From positions 229,001 through 293,000 of the forward strand of contig CAUYUJ010014589.1 in assembly GCA_963575745.1 (NCBI GenBank): a stretch of 64,000 bases of DNA, given 5' to 3'. Position numbers and translations under genes: made by a program. Of this stretch, positions 32,110-42,559 are shown piece by piece. A model generated the notes under the pieces. That model did not search any database and was not told where the DNA came from. It saw only the letters and a list, made by a program, of their open reading frames with translations. The stretch comes from Prorocentrum cordatum (lineage: Eukaryota > Sar > Dinophyceae > Prorocentrales > Prorocentraceae). The number at the start of each line of letters is the position of its first letter. Positions within the stretch are counted from its first letter, which is position 1.

Positions 32110-33160
32110 TTTAAACAACGAATGAAGTGAAACGGTCGGTTGGTTGGGTGGCCAGGTGGCCAAATGGCCCGTTGTCCGGTTGCTCGGTTGCTCGAGTGAG
32201 TGGTTGGTTGCTGGGTTGATTCGCTGGGTGGTCGGTTGGTCGGTGGGTTGCCCAGTTGGTTGGTTGGTTCCTTTGTTTATCGGTTGCCCGATTGGTTTCT
32301 GGTGGATTGGTTGATTGTTTGGTCGATGGGTCCATTGGTTGGGCGGTTGGTTACGGTTGGTTGGTTGGTCACTTCATCAGTTAACCAATCAGGACTGGTC
32401 GGTTTGTCGGGTGGATGGCGGCGCGACGCGGGCCATGCACGGCACGTCATGGTTTGGCAGGTGGGTTGGTTTTTCTGGTTGCTTGGCAGACTAAATGGTC
32501 GGTTGGTTGGTTGGGTGGTGCGTTGGTCGGCCTATTCCATTGTGTTCTTCGCATGGCGAAGCAAGGTAGCGGAAGCAGTTCGTATTTTTGTTGGGTTACG
32601 TGGGAACGTTTGGGGGAAGACCTATTATTCTATTGAATTCGCTACCTGGCAACGCAGCGGGCTGGCAACCTTTCAGGGGCGATCGAACGATATACTATTC
32701 GATTCGCCACGTGGCAACGCAGCGGGGCAGAACAAATACACTTCTATTAATTCGCCACATGCCAACGCAGCGAAACGGAAGCCCTTTTTTGGCCGGGTGG
32801 CTGGTTGTTTGGTTGCCCAGTTGGTTTGTTGGTTCGTTGGGTGGTCGGTTGGTCGGTTGGTGGCCTGGTTGGTCGGTTGGTCGATCCGTTGGTTGGTCGT
32901 TTGGTCGGTTTGTTGTTGGGATGCTTGGTTGGTTGGCGGGTCTGTTGGTTGGGCGGTCGGTTGCGGTTGGTTGGTTGGTCAGTTGGTTAGTTAGCCTACG
33001 GGTTGATTGGTCGGTTGGTCAGGTGGGTGGCGGCGCGACGCGGGCATGGCATTGCACGTCATGGGTTTGCTGGTCGGCCTGTTTTCCTGGTTGTGCGGCG
33101 GACTGATTGGTCGGTTGGTTGGTTGGTTGGTCGGCCTATTCGGCGGATTTGTTTACTCGC
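32110..33160 (+). repeat. GGTTGG-rich array with an internal direct duplication
   Basis: Imperfect (GGTTGGTC)n and (GGTTGGTT)n at 32130-32420, 32470-32550, 32800-33025 and 33095-33145. A ~120 bp segment (GGCGGCGCGACGCGGGC, later GCACGTCATGG) occurs at about 32411-32540 and again at 33026-33145. The Trp/Val/Gly-rich frames are repeat artefacts. The plus strand has G-quadruplex potential. Confidence 0.85.
32540..32790 (+). repeat. ~50 bp dispersed repeat with GCCACGTGGC core, cluster 1
   Basis: Units of about 50 bp around ATTCGCCACGTGGCAACGC, followed by AGCGGGGCAGAACAAATAC and TTCTATT. The best unit is at about 32700-32745; diverged units flank it. The core is a perfect 10 bp palindrome containing CACGTG. 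Confidence 0.75.
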
Positions 33161-33560
33161 CGCTTGGCAACCCTTCAGGGGCGAACAAACACACTACTAT
33201 TCTACTCGCCACGTGGCAACACAGCGGGCCGGAACACATACAACTCTATCCTACTCGCGAAATGGCAATGCAGCGAGACGGAATCAGTACCGTTCCGCTC
33301 TCTCTCGTCATGTGGCAACGCCAGGCGGGCGAAACAATTCTATTCCATGCGACTTGCGAAGTGGCAGCGCAGCGGTGCGTCAACAACTCCTATTCTACTA
33401 TACTTGTGATGCGGCAAGGCCTGGGGGCAGACAAACAGATCGGTCCACTTTACTCGTCACGTGGCAAGGTCTGAGGGGCGAAACAAGTGGATTACTGAAA
33501 TTCTACTCTTTCTCGCCAACTGGCAACGGCTGGGAGCGGAGAAACATTACCGTTCCACTC
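33150..33560 (+). repeat. ~50 bp GCCACGTGGC repeat, cluster 2
   Basis: About eight units, all in the same orientation, with cores near 33160, 33209, 33260, 33310, 33358, 33410, 33458 and 33517. Examples are ACTCGCCACGTGGCAACAC and ACTCGTCACGTGGCAAGG, each followed by a G-rich stretch, GAACAA and TTCTA. Spacing is about 50 bases. Confidence 0.8.
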
Positions 33561-33655
33561 TGCTTTGTGTGGCTTAAATCTGGGTCGAGCTCCGAGCCAA
33601 GCAATCATCAGTGTGCCCTTTCCGAGAGACTTTGACACAACCCAAACATCATCGC

Positions 33656-34798
33656 ATGAAGTACAAGGCCTCTCATGCTCCTCTGCCCCGCATGGCGGTG
33701 ATGACGCCAGCCTTCCTCGCGACCGTGGCGCTGCTGCTCGTGGCGGCCAGAGGCGCCGGCTGGGCGTTCCTTCCTAGCCCATTTCATGGAGCTGTGACTG
33801 CCGGTGCGCGCGGCGCAGAGCCCATCCGCCCCGCAGCAGCTGCTGCGCGCATACGCCCAGATCGCCCAGTGCCTGCAGATTCGCCGGACCGGCCCTGTGC
33901 GTATCGCGGCCACGGTGCAGCAGGGCTTCTCGGCGGTGGTGCGTGCCGTGAAGCACTTCATGATGCAACCGCCAGAGGTCTAGCCATCCCAATCTCCGCC
34001 ACCCTCTTCTTGCTGTTGACCGATGGCGTCGTGAGGCTTGTCCCACGCGGAACCGCGCGAGAAGTGGCGAAATATGCAGACGCGGTGGGCAACCTCTTCG
34101 GCGCCGCGGGCGCCAGCCGGGAGGACTTTGGGGCCAGCCAGGAAGCGCAGGCCATCCAGGATCTACTTCGCGCTCAGGGGGGTCCTGGACCAGGGGCCTG
34201 CCCGAAAATCTGCGGGACGACGAGACGTGCAAGCTTGTCATCGGGGCCCTCGATGGCATGATCGACAACCTGAGCTAGACTGTGCTGGACTTCACCAGAG
34301 ACAGGTCGTCAAGGGCGGCTGGAATGCCCAGGAGGCGCGGAAGAAGCGGCGGCCCAGCGTCTGCCCCGAGGGTTTCTGTTGGACTGGCGAGCAGCTTTGC
34401 TTGCCCTGGCCCACGCAGGAGCCCTAGACACTTTTTCAGGAGTTTGGCCGCGCAAGTACCGCGGGTGGGCTCGAGCGTGCCGTCGCTGGCAAGGCGGACA
34501 GCTCCGTGGGTGCCAAGCAGCCCGTTCCCGACGGGGCCATGGTCGTCCTCTTCGAGGCTGGCAAGTGCACTGAGAAGGTCGGCCGCTGGTGCTACGCCGC
34601 CTGCCTTGCTGGCATGGCGTCGGTTGGGTTGCATTGCAAGACGTAGTGCCAAGGCGAGTTCCCGCCCGACGATGGTGCGAGGATGTGCGGGCACAACCTG
34701 GGTGTGCTTGGAGAGGCTGTCGTGCGCAGGCTCATTGGAGTCGCCTGGCGCCATCAATTCCGGCCTGCTCGTCTCCTCGATGGCGAATTTCGGGGTTG
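33656..34798 (+). pseudogene. Decayed gene for a probable plastid-targeted, Cys-containing protein
   Basis: ATG at 33656 opens MKYKASHAPLPRMAV, then a signal-peptide core (AFLATVALLLVAARGAGWA) followed at once by FLPSPFHGAV. Phe just after the signal peptide is typical of peridinin-plastid presequences. Mature-protein pieces follow in shifting frames: SAPQQLLRAYAQIAQCLQIR (33822, ending at TAG 33981), EVAKYADAVGNLFGAAGASR (about 34060), GLPENLRDDETCKLVIGALD (about 34195, ending at TAG 34276), and one frame with CPEGFCWTGEQLCLPWP (about 34360). That last frame crosses TAG 34425 and TAG 34645 while staying coding-like (AGKCTEKVGRWCYAACLAGM, then CQGEFPPDDGARMCGHNLGV). The pieces overlap or abut, leaving no room for introns, so frameshifts plus stops are the simplest reading. 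Product function is unknown. Confidence 0.6.
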
Positions 34799-34977
34799 AT
34801 ACGGTGTTCGCATGGCAAAGCCGTCCAGGCTTAGCCGCGCAGCTTGATTTTCCTCCCTCCTCTCCTCCCCTTCCCTCGCCGCGTCGGTCGCCTTGTCCTC
34901 ATTCGCCCCTCTCTGTCGTCGCCGTCGTGTCGCGTCCGTCCGTCGTCGTCGTTGGCGCGCCTGCCTTCCATGTGAAC

Positions 34978-35212
34978 TTACGTGTGCTTGTACAGCGTGG
35001 GAGGTCCCCACTTGCGCGCGGGCCCGCCCTGCGCCTCCACTCCGAGGCAGCGGGGTCGTGACGCATGGGCGTGTTATCGCGTTTGTCGCGCGTGCTTCCG
35101 CGTTCTCCGTGTTATCGTTGACGTGCACGTGCGTTTGTGCAGCATGGATTACCCCCCATGGTGCGTGGAGGCCGCCCTATGCCTCCACTCCGCGGCTGCG
35201 GGGCCGTAGTGC
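34978..35212 (+). repeat. Direct duplication of ~86 bp, 149 bp apart
   Basis: 34978-35064 and 35127-35212 share GTACAGC/GTGCAGC, CCCGCCCT, GCGCCTCCACTCCG/ATGCCTCCACTCCG and GCAGCGGGG/GCTGCGGGG in the same order. No gene is supported in 34799-35900, which is otherwise pyrimidine-rich. Confidence 0.65.
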
Positions 35213-35904
35213 TTCGGCCAGCTCGCAGCCCAGGGATAGCTCCTTGCACGTTTCCTGCTTTCGTAAAAAAACATGTTCTGTTGCATGCCTTGCTTTCGCG
35301 CCGGACCTTGCGCAGGCCGATCCTTCGCGCCCGCATCACGTGTGTGGCGCCCGCGGGTTGTGTCTTCAAGTTTCGGTGTGTTGCGCGTCGGGTCTCTTCC
35401 ACTTCCCCTCTCCTTCCCCTCTTCCCCCTTCCTTCGTGTCTCCTCCCACGATGTCATTCTTAGTCACCGCCGCCACGGTCGTGCACTGTCGGTCTCACGG
35501 CGTTCGGGCTTCGCGCCTCATTGATGACGCTATCCGTGTCATCCTTTGAGAGTTTTTTCCGATCAGTCGTTGGTCCCCAGCTCTCCACCATATCACTCGC
35601 TGCGCTCTACCGTGTGGGTGTGGAGTGTGGCCGTGGCGAGCCTCGATTTCCGCCCGCCCTGCCCGCCCTCGTACATGCCTCCCTTCTCTCTTTCTCGCTT
35701 CTTCCTTCCTTCGCGCATGCAGCGCGCTCGTTCCTCCTTCGGGCCGCGGTTCGTTGCGTGAGTTTGCCCATCGCACGTCGGCTTCGTAGTGTTCCCGGTT
35801 TGCCCAGCGACCTCTCCATTCACACAGCGGTTGAGGCCGAGTTTAGTGAAGTTCAGTGATCGCGTTCCTTCTTCCTCCTCCTCCTCCTTCCCTAAAGAAC
35901 ACTC

Positions 35905-36160
35905 GACTCGTTGCGTTGCGACGCCTGGAGGCCAAACAAATAATATTCAACATTGCTCGCCACGTGGCAGCGCATTGGAACGTCAAACATTTGAGCTTCG
36001 TTTACTCGTCACGTGGCAACGCCTAGGGGCGGGGAACAGATAGATTCCATTATGTTAGCTGCGTGGCCACGCTTGGGGCGGAACGAAATACTATTTCACG
36101 CATGGGGGGGTCGAAACATTTCATTCCGTTCGCTACGTTGCAACAGAAGATGTACGACCA
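35905..36160 (+). repeat. ~50 bp GCCACGTGGC repeat, cluster 3
   Basis: Units with CTCGCCACGTGGCAGCGC (about 35957), ACTCGTCACGTGGCAACGC (about 36004) and TAGCTGCGTGGCCACGC (about 36056), in the same orientation as clusters 1 and 2 and with the same downstream GGGGCGGAAC. Confidence 0.75.
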
Positions 36161-36239
36161 TATTAGATTCTACACGCCACATAGGAGCTTCATTTTCCCC
36201 GCGATAGCAGCCGTCACAGGCCCGGCCCCGCGCACCCCC

Positions 36240-36640
36240 ACCCATTTGATGTCACGTTCCGCGCCGGCGGTTTCCGCGGAGGCCTAGGGATGCCCGAGGC
36301 CAAGTAGGAACAGCATGTCGGTGGCTATCTGCACCACAGCGCTTGTGCACGCCACAGTGCTCGCGTGCACCACAGCGCGCGTGTACGCCACAGCACCCAT
36401 GTACACCGCAACAACCGTGTGCAACCAAAGCAGCGCCTGCAGCACAACGCGCGTGTACACCACAGCGCCTGTGTACACCGCAGCAGCCGTCTGCAACACA
36501 GTGCCTGTGCACACCACAATGCTTGCGTGCACCGCAGCGCCTGTGCACCCCACGGCGCCTGTGTACATCACAGCATCCGCGTGCAACACAGCGCTGGTGT
36601 ACACCACAGTGCCTGCGTGCGCAGGACAGGTAGAAGGAGC
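36240..36640 (+). repeat. Left arm of a large inverted repeat, made of CACAGCGCCTGTGTACAC units
   Basis: The outer part (GATGTCACGTTCCGCGCC, GGAACAGCATGTCGGTGGC) matches the reverse complement of 37380-37460 (GACGTCACGTTTCGCGCC, GAGCAGCATGTAGGCGGC). The inner part is a minisatellite of ~18 bp units such as GTGTACACCACAGCGCCT, whose complement fills 37135-37375. Confidence 0.8.
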
Positions 36641-36957
36641 ACGTAGGCCAATATCTGCTTCGGACAGCTAAACACCACGCAAGGTGAGTGCTGATAATAT
36701 AATGCGATTTGTTTCCCTGCTCCCCCCTTCTCCTCCTCCTCCTCCTCCTCTTCCTTCCGCATGCTTCCCCGTGGGTCGGCGCTACAGCTTACGAGCGCAA
36801 CTCAGTGCGCATCCTGGAAACATGGGTTATTGAATCAGTCCGCTTGGTTCCCGGACGGCCAACCGAGCGGGAACCTTCTGGACGCAGATGGGAGAAGTTA
36901 GGATGATGCGGGATGACTCGGACGGTTCCGTCGTAGATTCCAGAGGCGTGCTGTCTA

Positions 36958-36960
<3 letters not shown>

Positions 36961-37025
<65 letters not shown>
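36961..37025 (-). other. T65 tract, possible poly(A) tail on the minus strand
   Basis: 65 consecutive T. Read on the minus strand it is a poly(A) run following the right arm of the inverted repeat, as left by a retroposed transcript. It lies in the spacer between the two arms. Confidence 0.7.
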
Positions 37026-37129
37026 CAATCTTGTACAACACATATGTTTTTTGTGGAATCCACAAGCGCTCCATTTTGGCATAAGGATTACTCGAAACTT
37101 CTATATGCAACACTGGTGTTCTGTTGCTC

Positions 37130-37460
37130 ACGGTTGATGTTGTGCACACAGGCGCCGTGGTGTAGACAGTCGTTGTGGTGTACACTGTGTGCTGTGTTGC
37201 ATACGGTTGCCGTGGTTTACGCAGGCGTTGTGGTGTACAGAAGTGCTGTTGTGCATGCAGGCACTGTGGTGTACGTTTGGCGTTATGCTTCGCACGGCCG
37301 CTGTTGTGTACATTGGCGCTGTGCTGTACAAATTGCGGTGCGCGCAGGCACTATGGTTCACACAGACGCTGTGGTGCTAATCGCCGCCTACATGCTGCTC
37401 CAACCCGTCCTCGGTCATTCCTGGGCACTCCCAGACGCCGCTGGCGCGAAACGTGACGTC
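37130..37460 (+). repeat. Right arm of the large inverted repeat
   Basis: GTGGTGTACA-type units (reverse complement of the left-arm minisatellite) followed by CGCCTACATGCTGCTCC and GAAACGTGACGTCACCC, mirroring 36240-36330. Confidence 0.8.
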
Positions 37461-37529
37461 ACCCTTCCCCTTCCCCCCCCCAGTGATGGCCGCCATCGCC
37501 CTGGAATGAAAAACAGGCTCTAGCAACGC

Positions 37530-37720
37530 AGCGATGCAGATTTGTATTCGCCACGTGGCGACGCCAGCAGTGGCGAAACGAAAGGATTCTATTCTAGTCG
37601 ACGCGTGGCATCGCTGCGAGGCGGAGGACGCACAATTCTATTCAATTCGCCAAGCGGCAATTCAGGGGGGCGGAAACAAAACCAGCCACTCTCTGCTCGT
37701 CACTTGGCAAGGCTTGGGGG
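37530..37720 (+). repeat. ~50 bp GCCACGTGGC repeat, cluster 4
   Basis: Units ATTCGCCACGTGGCGACGC (about 37547), TCGACGCGTGGCATCGC, AATTCGCCAAGCGGCAATTC and GCTCGTCACTTGGCAAGGC, each followed by GGCGGAAA-like and TTCTATTC-like blocks. Confidence 0.7.
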
Positions 37721-38042
37721 GGGGGGGAATCATGGCTGGCGGCGGGTGGCCGACGCCCGGGCTTAGATCCGGCAGCAATCGGCACAGTCTCGCACAGATC
37801 GCGCATCGGAGGCCAGAAGCAAGTTGTAAAGTGTTTGAACCCTCGGCCGGCGGCGGACGCCCGGGCCTCGAGCGTGCGTCCATGGGCCAATGTTCGTACA
37901 CCACTTGCATGGGTCGCGCCTCGGGGGCCGGAAACAATTGCATTGAACCCTCAGACAAGGTTAGCCATACCAAAGTAGTGCTTGAATCTTCAATACGTAA
38001 TTTGATTGAACCCCCATCCCTCTCTCTCTACACATATTTCTA

Positions 38043-38064
38043 TACATATATATATATACATTTA

Positions 38065-38097
<33 letters not shown>

Positions 38098-38098
38098 C
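38043..38098 (+). repeat. (TA)n microsatellite
   Basis: Two TA runs (about 38045-38058 and 38074-38097) separated by CATTTATGTGTGCA. Confidence 0.95.
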
Positions 38099-38377
38099 CG
38101 TAAGGGCTTCGCCCCCTGACGCCGGCCCCCTCTCTCGGAGAATGGGCCATGGAATAGCTAAGTCATGAGGCCTTGGCGCTGTTGTGAAGCAGTGTCGAAA
38201 CTTCATGCGAAGCCGAACGCAATCAGCAAAACCAACTGATCACAAGAGGGGTTACCACACCTGGCGATTGGTAAGACGTGTATGGTGTACGGGCTTGGTG
38301 ACCACACCTTGCGATTAAAGGGCCGAGGGAGTTCTCGCAGTTTGGGTTACCACGCCTTGCTATGGATGTGCGTGAAG

Positions 38378-38820
38378 GGTGGCACCGAATTTCAGACATG
38401 TGCCAAATCCCTTGTGTTTTTGGACCCTGACCCCGCGGATCTGCGTAAGGGGTGGCGCCGAATGTCAGAAAGGTAGCAAATCCCCGTTTGTTTGGACCCT
38501 GACGCCGCGGATCTGCGTGAGAGGGGTGGCACCGAATTTCAGAAATGTGCCAAATCCCATGTGTTTTTGGACCCTGACCCCGCGGATCTGCGTAAGGGGT
38601 GGCGCCGAATGTCAGAGAAGGTGGCAAATCCCATGTGTTTTTGGACCCTGACCCTGCGGATCTGCGTGAGGGGTGGCACCGAATTTCAGAAATGTGGCAA
38701 ATCCCATGTGTTTTTGGACCCTGACCCCGCGGATCTGCGTGAGGGGTGGCACCGAATTTCAGAAATGTGGCAAATCCCATGTGTTTTTGGACCCTGACCC
38801 CGCGGATCTGCGTGAGGGGT
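38378..38820 (+). repeat. 73-74 bp tandem repeat, six copies
   Basis: Unit starts GGTGGCACCGAATTTCAG, then AATCCCATGTGTTTTTGGAC and CCTGACCCCGCGGATCTGCG. Copies start at 38378, 38451, 38524, 38598, 38672 and 38745, with a seventh partial unit at 38818. The unit length is not a multiple of three, so the apparent protein repeats are frame artefacts. A 27 bp duplication (TCAACTAGTTACAGTAA, then CAGCAAGAAG) follows at 38912-38967. Confidence 0.95.
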
Positions 38821-38967
38821 GTCGATTTCGAGCCCCCCCCAGCAATTCAGACAACGCGCCCAGGGGACGCTAAAAATCCCGTTTGGGCCTCCCCCCCCCT
38901 CGCGCGGTCAATCAACTAGTTACAGTAACCAGCAAGAAGTCAACTAGTTACAGTAAGCAGCAAGAAG

Positions 38968-40940
38968 CAGAACTGTAACACTGGAAACTACAAACTACAA
39001 CTGGTACAGGAAACTGCGAATCACGCGCCTCGCAGCCTGGTGGCCCCACAAGGGGGCCGGCGGATATATACACATGGCGCAAGTGCCTCTAACTCTAGCT
39101 TGCCTCCACTCTCTGACCTCGCCTCTCTGCCCTTACCTCTCTGCCCTCCCTCTCCCTTTCCCTCTCTGCCCTCCCTCCCCTCTACCCTCCAGGGACGAGA
39201 GGGGGGCTGCCAGGGCGGCGCGAGAAGGAAAGCGGAGCGAGGGGGCGAGAAGACGATGGGGATGCAGGTTGGAGCCGGCGGGGGGTCCGAGGTGGCTCAG
39301 CCGTGGTTCCGGCCAGCAGGAAGGGGGGGCAGTGTTCTAGGTTTTGGGACTCTTTGTTTTGTTCGGCCTCCAGGGGCCGTTTTCGTGCTCTGGGACTGTC
39401 CAAAACGGATCCGTGGTGAAAAGTTGCGCCAGATGAACTCCTTGAAGGGTCCAGGGACCAGAATTTTTGGAGGGGGCCTTCAGGGCCCGAAAGGGGAACC
39501 TTTCTGCCCCCTCATTAACTCGCGCCCCAAATTTCAGCGGATTGGCCTCGCCCTCCGTCTTGATCGACTTCTCTGGGGCCCATTCGATTCTGACCCCCTG
39601 GCCGTCCCCAACGCGGATCGTGGGGGCTCAAAGACAGCGGGGATGCGAGGAAGGGGAGCCCCCAGTGGCTCGAGGATTTTGCCCGAATCGAATCTGCGGG
39701 GTCAAGCCAGAGCAATCTGTAGGTGAATTTGAGTACATTCCAGCACATCCAGACACATCCAGATACATCGAGGAAATTCCAGAGATATCGCGGAGGCTGC
39801 CGCGCGAGTCGAGGGACTGCAGAAGTCGTTAAGCCCTGAACGAGGGAGTGGGAGGGAGGCGATGGGGATGAGTGGGGGGGCGGGTCTCGAAGGAGAAGTT
39901 CCGCGCGAATTTCTTGGGTCGGCGCTGGACCAGCGCAGATCCAAGACATTTGCGCAGATCTCCGACAGTTTATGTGTATGCCATTATTTGTTCTTCTAGA
40001 TGAGACGGGGGCAATGGTTCTCACGATTTTCTCATGACGTCGACCCCCAGAGGTCGGCACGCCTTCCTCAGGATCGGTTTTCCACCCTGACTGGGTGGAC
40101 TGAAAGCGTCCACACGTGTCTTGCCAAGACCTTGAGTCATAAAAGTACGTCGGACCAACATGTGTATCCCCTCCCCTCAATTCAAAGTTGACGGGCTTAG
40201 GCGGTAGGCCAAAGGCTAGGGACAAAATGTGGACACTTCAACTTTTGGCTTGGGGGGAGGGGTGCGAAGCAAGGGCATTTCGCATTTGTGGCTGTTATCA
40301 TGTTGCATCGCCTTTCCGCCATGGGTGTGGAGACTTTTTGTCCGGGCACCGGAGTAAGGTTTTTGACGGTCCCGAGGCACCCAGAGGTCGAAAACAGTCA
40401 AAACACAACGTCTTGTTGTTTGCAAGACGCTGGATGTCTAGGAGGAGGGGCAGGGGAGGGATGGCCAGCAGGAGATGGTGGCCTGCTCGCCCGGCTGGTG
40501 CTCCGCCGACGGCGACGGCAAGACCGCGGACAAGGCCCGGCGGTGCCCCAACGCCGGTAAGAGGAGGACAGTGGCGCCAGGCGATCAAGGAGGAGGTCGG
40601 GGCAGGGCTGAGGAGGGGAGCGCAGTGGCCGACACGGAGTGGGAGGAGATGAGGGGTAACGACAGGGCGAGCGTTATCGGGGTTCGGACTTTTCGGGTCT
40701 CGGTGATTGTCCAGTTATGGCCCGAAAGCGAGGGAGCAACGTTGAGGGGGCCCAGGTGGGAATGCATCGAGCCCCAAGCGCCCATTCATCACCGATAGGG
40801 GCCCGATGGCCCACCCCGCCCGGGAACGTGCGGTCTCGCAATCAGGGGCCTATCGCCGACCAGTCGACGATGTGTCGCCGATGCCATGCCGATGTTTCCC
40901 TCCTTTGAGCCAGTCTCCACCTAACGTTCCCCCTCAGGTT
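38968..40940. other. Stretch without a supported gene
   Basis: Holds a pyrimidine-rich tract (39110-39190) and a short CACATCCAGA repeat (39740-39770). Open frames on both strands overlap and show no motif. Confidence 0.5.
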
Positions 40941-40941
40941 T

Positions 40942-41045
40942 GATGTTCGAGTTCCGAGGATCGAGAATCGAGGATGGAGGTTCGAGGATCTAGGTAAGAT
41001 GGTCGAGGTTCGAGGTTCGAGGATCGAGGATCGAGGCCTCGAGAC
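40942..41045 (+). repeat. TTCGAGG / ATCGAGG tandem repeat
   Basis: Runs of GAGGTTCGAGG and GAGGATCGAGG, about ten short units, with self-complementary TCGA steps. Confidence 0.85.
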
Positions 41046-41189
41046 ATTTCTGGCCATCTTCGGGGGCCTCTCTGGGGAGTCCTGGAGGCTCCAGTTGGCC
41101 CCAATAGCCAGTCTTCCTCCCTACAGGTTTGAGCGCGCGTTGCTCCCTCATCATCAATATTACATTCGAGAGGGAGGGGCAGCCAGGCC

Positions 41190-42300
41190 AGGCGGGCAAG
41201 GATGATGAGGAGGAGGAGGAGGGCAGACCAGGGGGGCGTCTTTCCCAAACCAAGCCGGTCTTCCCAAACCAAACCTTCGCTTAGGGTGACCCAGGGCTTT
41301 ATTTGGGAACACCCGGTTGCTTTGGGAAGACCAGTTCGGTTTGGGAAAGCCCAGTGTTTGGATTGGGAAAACCCGGTTGGTCTGTGAAGACCCGGGAGCT
41401 TGGTGGAAGACCTGGGGGCTTGGTTTTTGGGAAGATCCGGTTGGTTTGGGAAGACCTGGAGGCTAGGTTTGGGAAGACCCGGTTGGTTTGGAAAGACCCG
41501 CTTGCTTTGGATATACCAGGGGGCTCGGTTAGGCAAGACCCATTGGTTCGGGTGGACTCGAGGGCGAAACGAAGGCGAAGACGAAGGCGTGAACGAAGAC
41601 GGAAAAGGGCCGAACGAAGGCGAGACGAAAGCGAGAACGAAGGCGAGAACGAGAGCGGAAACCAAAGCGAAACGAACACGAAACGAAGGCGAGAACGAAG
41701 ACGGGAACGAGACGGAAACGAGCACGAAACGAGCGAGAAGTGAAGGCGAGAGTTATGGCGAGAACGAGGGCGGAAACGACAGCGAAACGAAGGCGAGACG
41801 AAGGCTGGAAACGAGGGCGGATACAACAAAAAACGAAACGATGGCGAGAACGGCGGCGAGAACGAGGGCGGAAACGAAAGAGAAACGAAGACGAAATGAA
41901 GGCGAGAACGAACGCGAAACCGAGATCGGAAACTGTGGCGAAACAATACGCGAAACGAAGGCGAACGCACAGGCAAAAACGAGACGGACACAAAAGCGAA
42001 ACGCAAGCGAAGCGAAGGCGAGAACGAATGTCAGAACAAGACCGAACGAGGGTGACACGACACGACACGAAGGCGAGAACGAAGGCGAGAACGAGAGCGG
42101 AAACGAAGGCGACACGTTGGCGAGAACGAAGGCGAGAACGAAGGCGGAAACGAAAGCGAAACGTAGGTGGGAACGAAGGCGAGAACGAAGACGGCATTCT
42201 CGTCGAGTCGTCCTCCTGACAGCGTTCGTCCTGGTGCGCCTCTTCCTCGTCCTCCCCATCCTCCTTCCCTTCATGCCATAACCCATGAGGCCCTGGCCTC
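41190..42300 (+). repeat. Composite minisatellite module 1
   Basis: First a GGTTTGGGAAGACC(C/T)GG array (41240-41545), then a degenerate GGCGAGAACGAA array (41560-42195), then a GTCCTCCTGACAGCGTTCGT block with pyrimidine-rich tail. The long frames rich in Arg, Glu, Ser or Phe on both strands come from the repeat. Confidence 0.9.
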
Positions 42301-42559
42301 CGTAGTTTCAACCACGGACATATATATATATAGTAAAGCCAACCATGACTTGAGAACACACACCTCTTTCACTCCAGCCCGGTTGCGTAAGCATGCCGAG
42401 GCTCGGTTACAGCAGCTTTCAAGCAGAAATGATCGTCTGCGCCACTTGTACGGTCGATGTCCATTGGGAGGGTAGCCCTCTTGAAGGGCATTGGGCTTCA
42501 CTCTCTCTGTCTCTCTCTTGTAGCTCTCTCGGTATTGTCTTCCCTGATCTGGCCTTCCC

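Noticed and set aside
32540-33560. Regular 50 bp repeat units as a CRISPR array
   Set aside because: Eukaryotic context, units degenerate, no constant repeat/variable spacer structure and no cas genes.
37069-37085. CCATTTTGGC then ATAAG as a spliced-leader relic
   Set aside because: Only the 10-base core matches well; upstream bases differ and no ORF follows.
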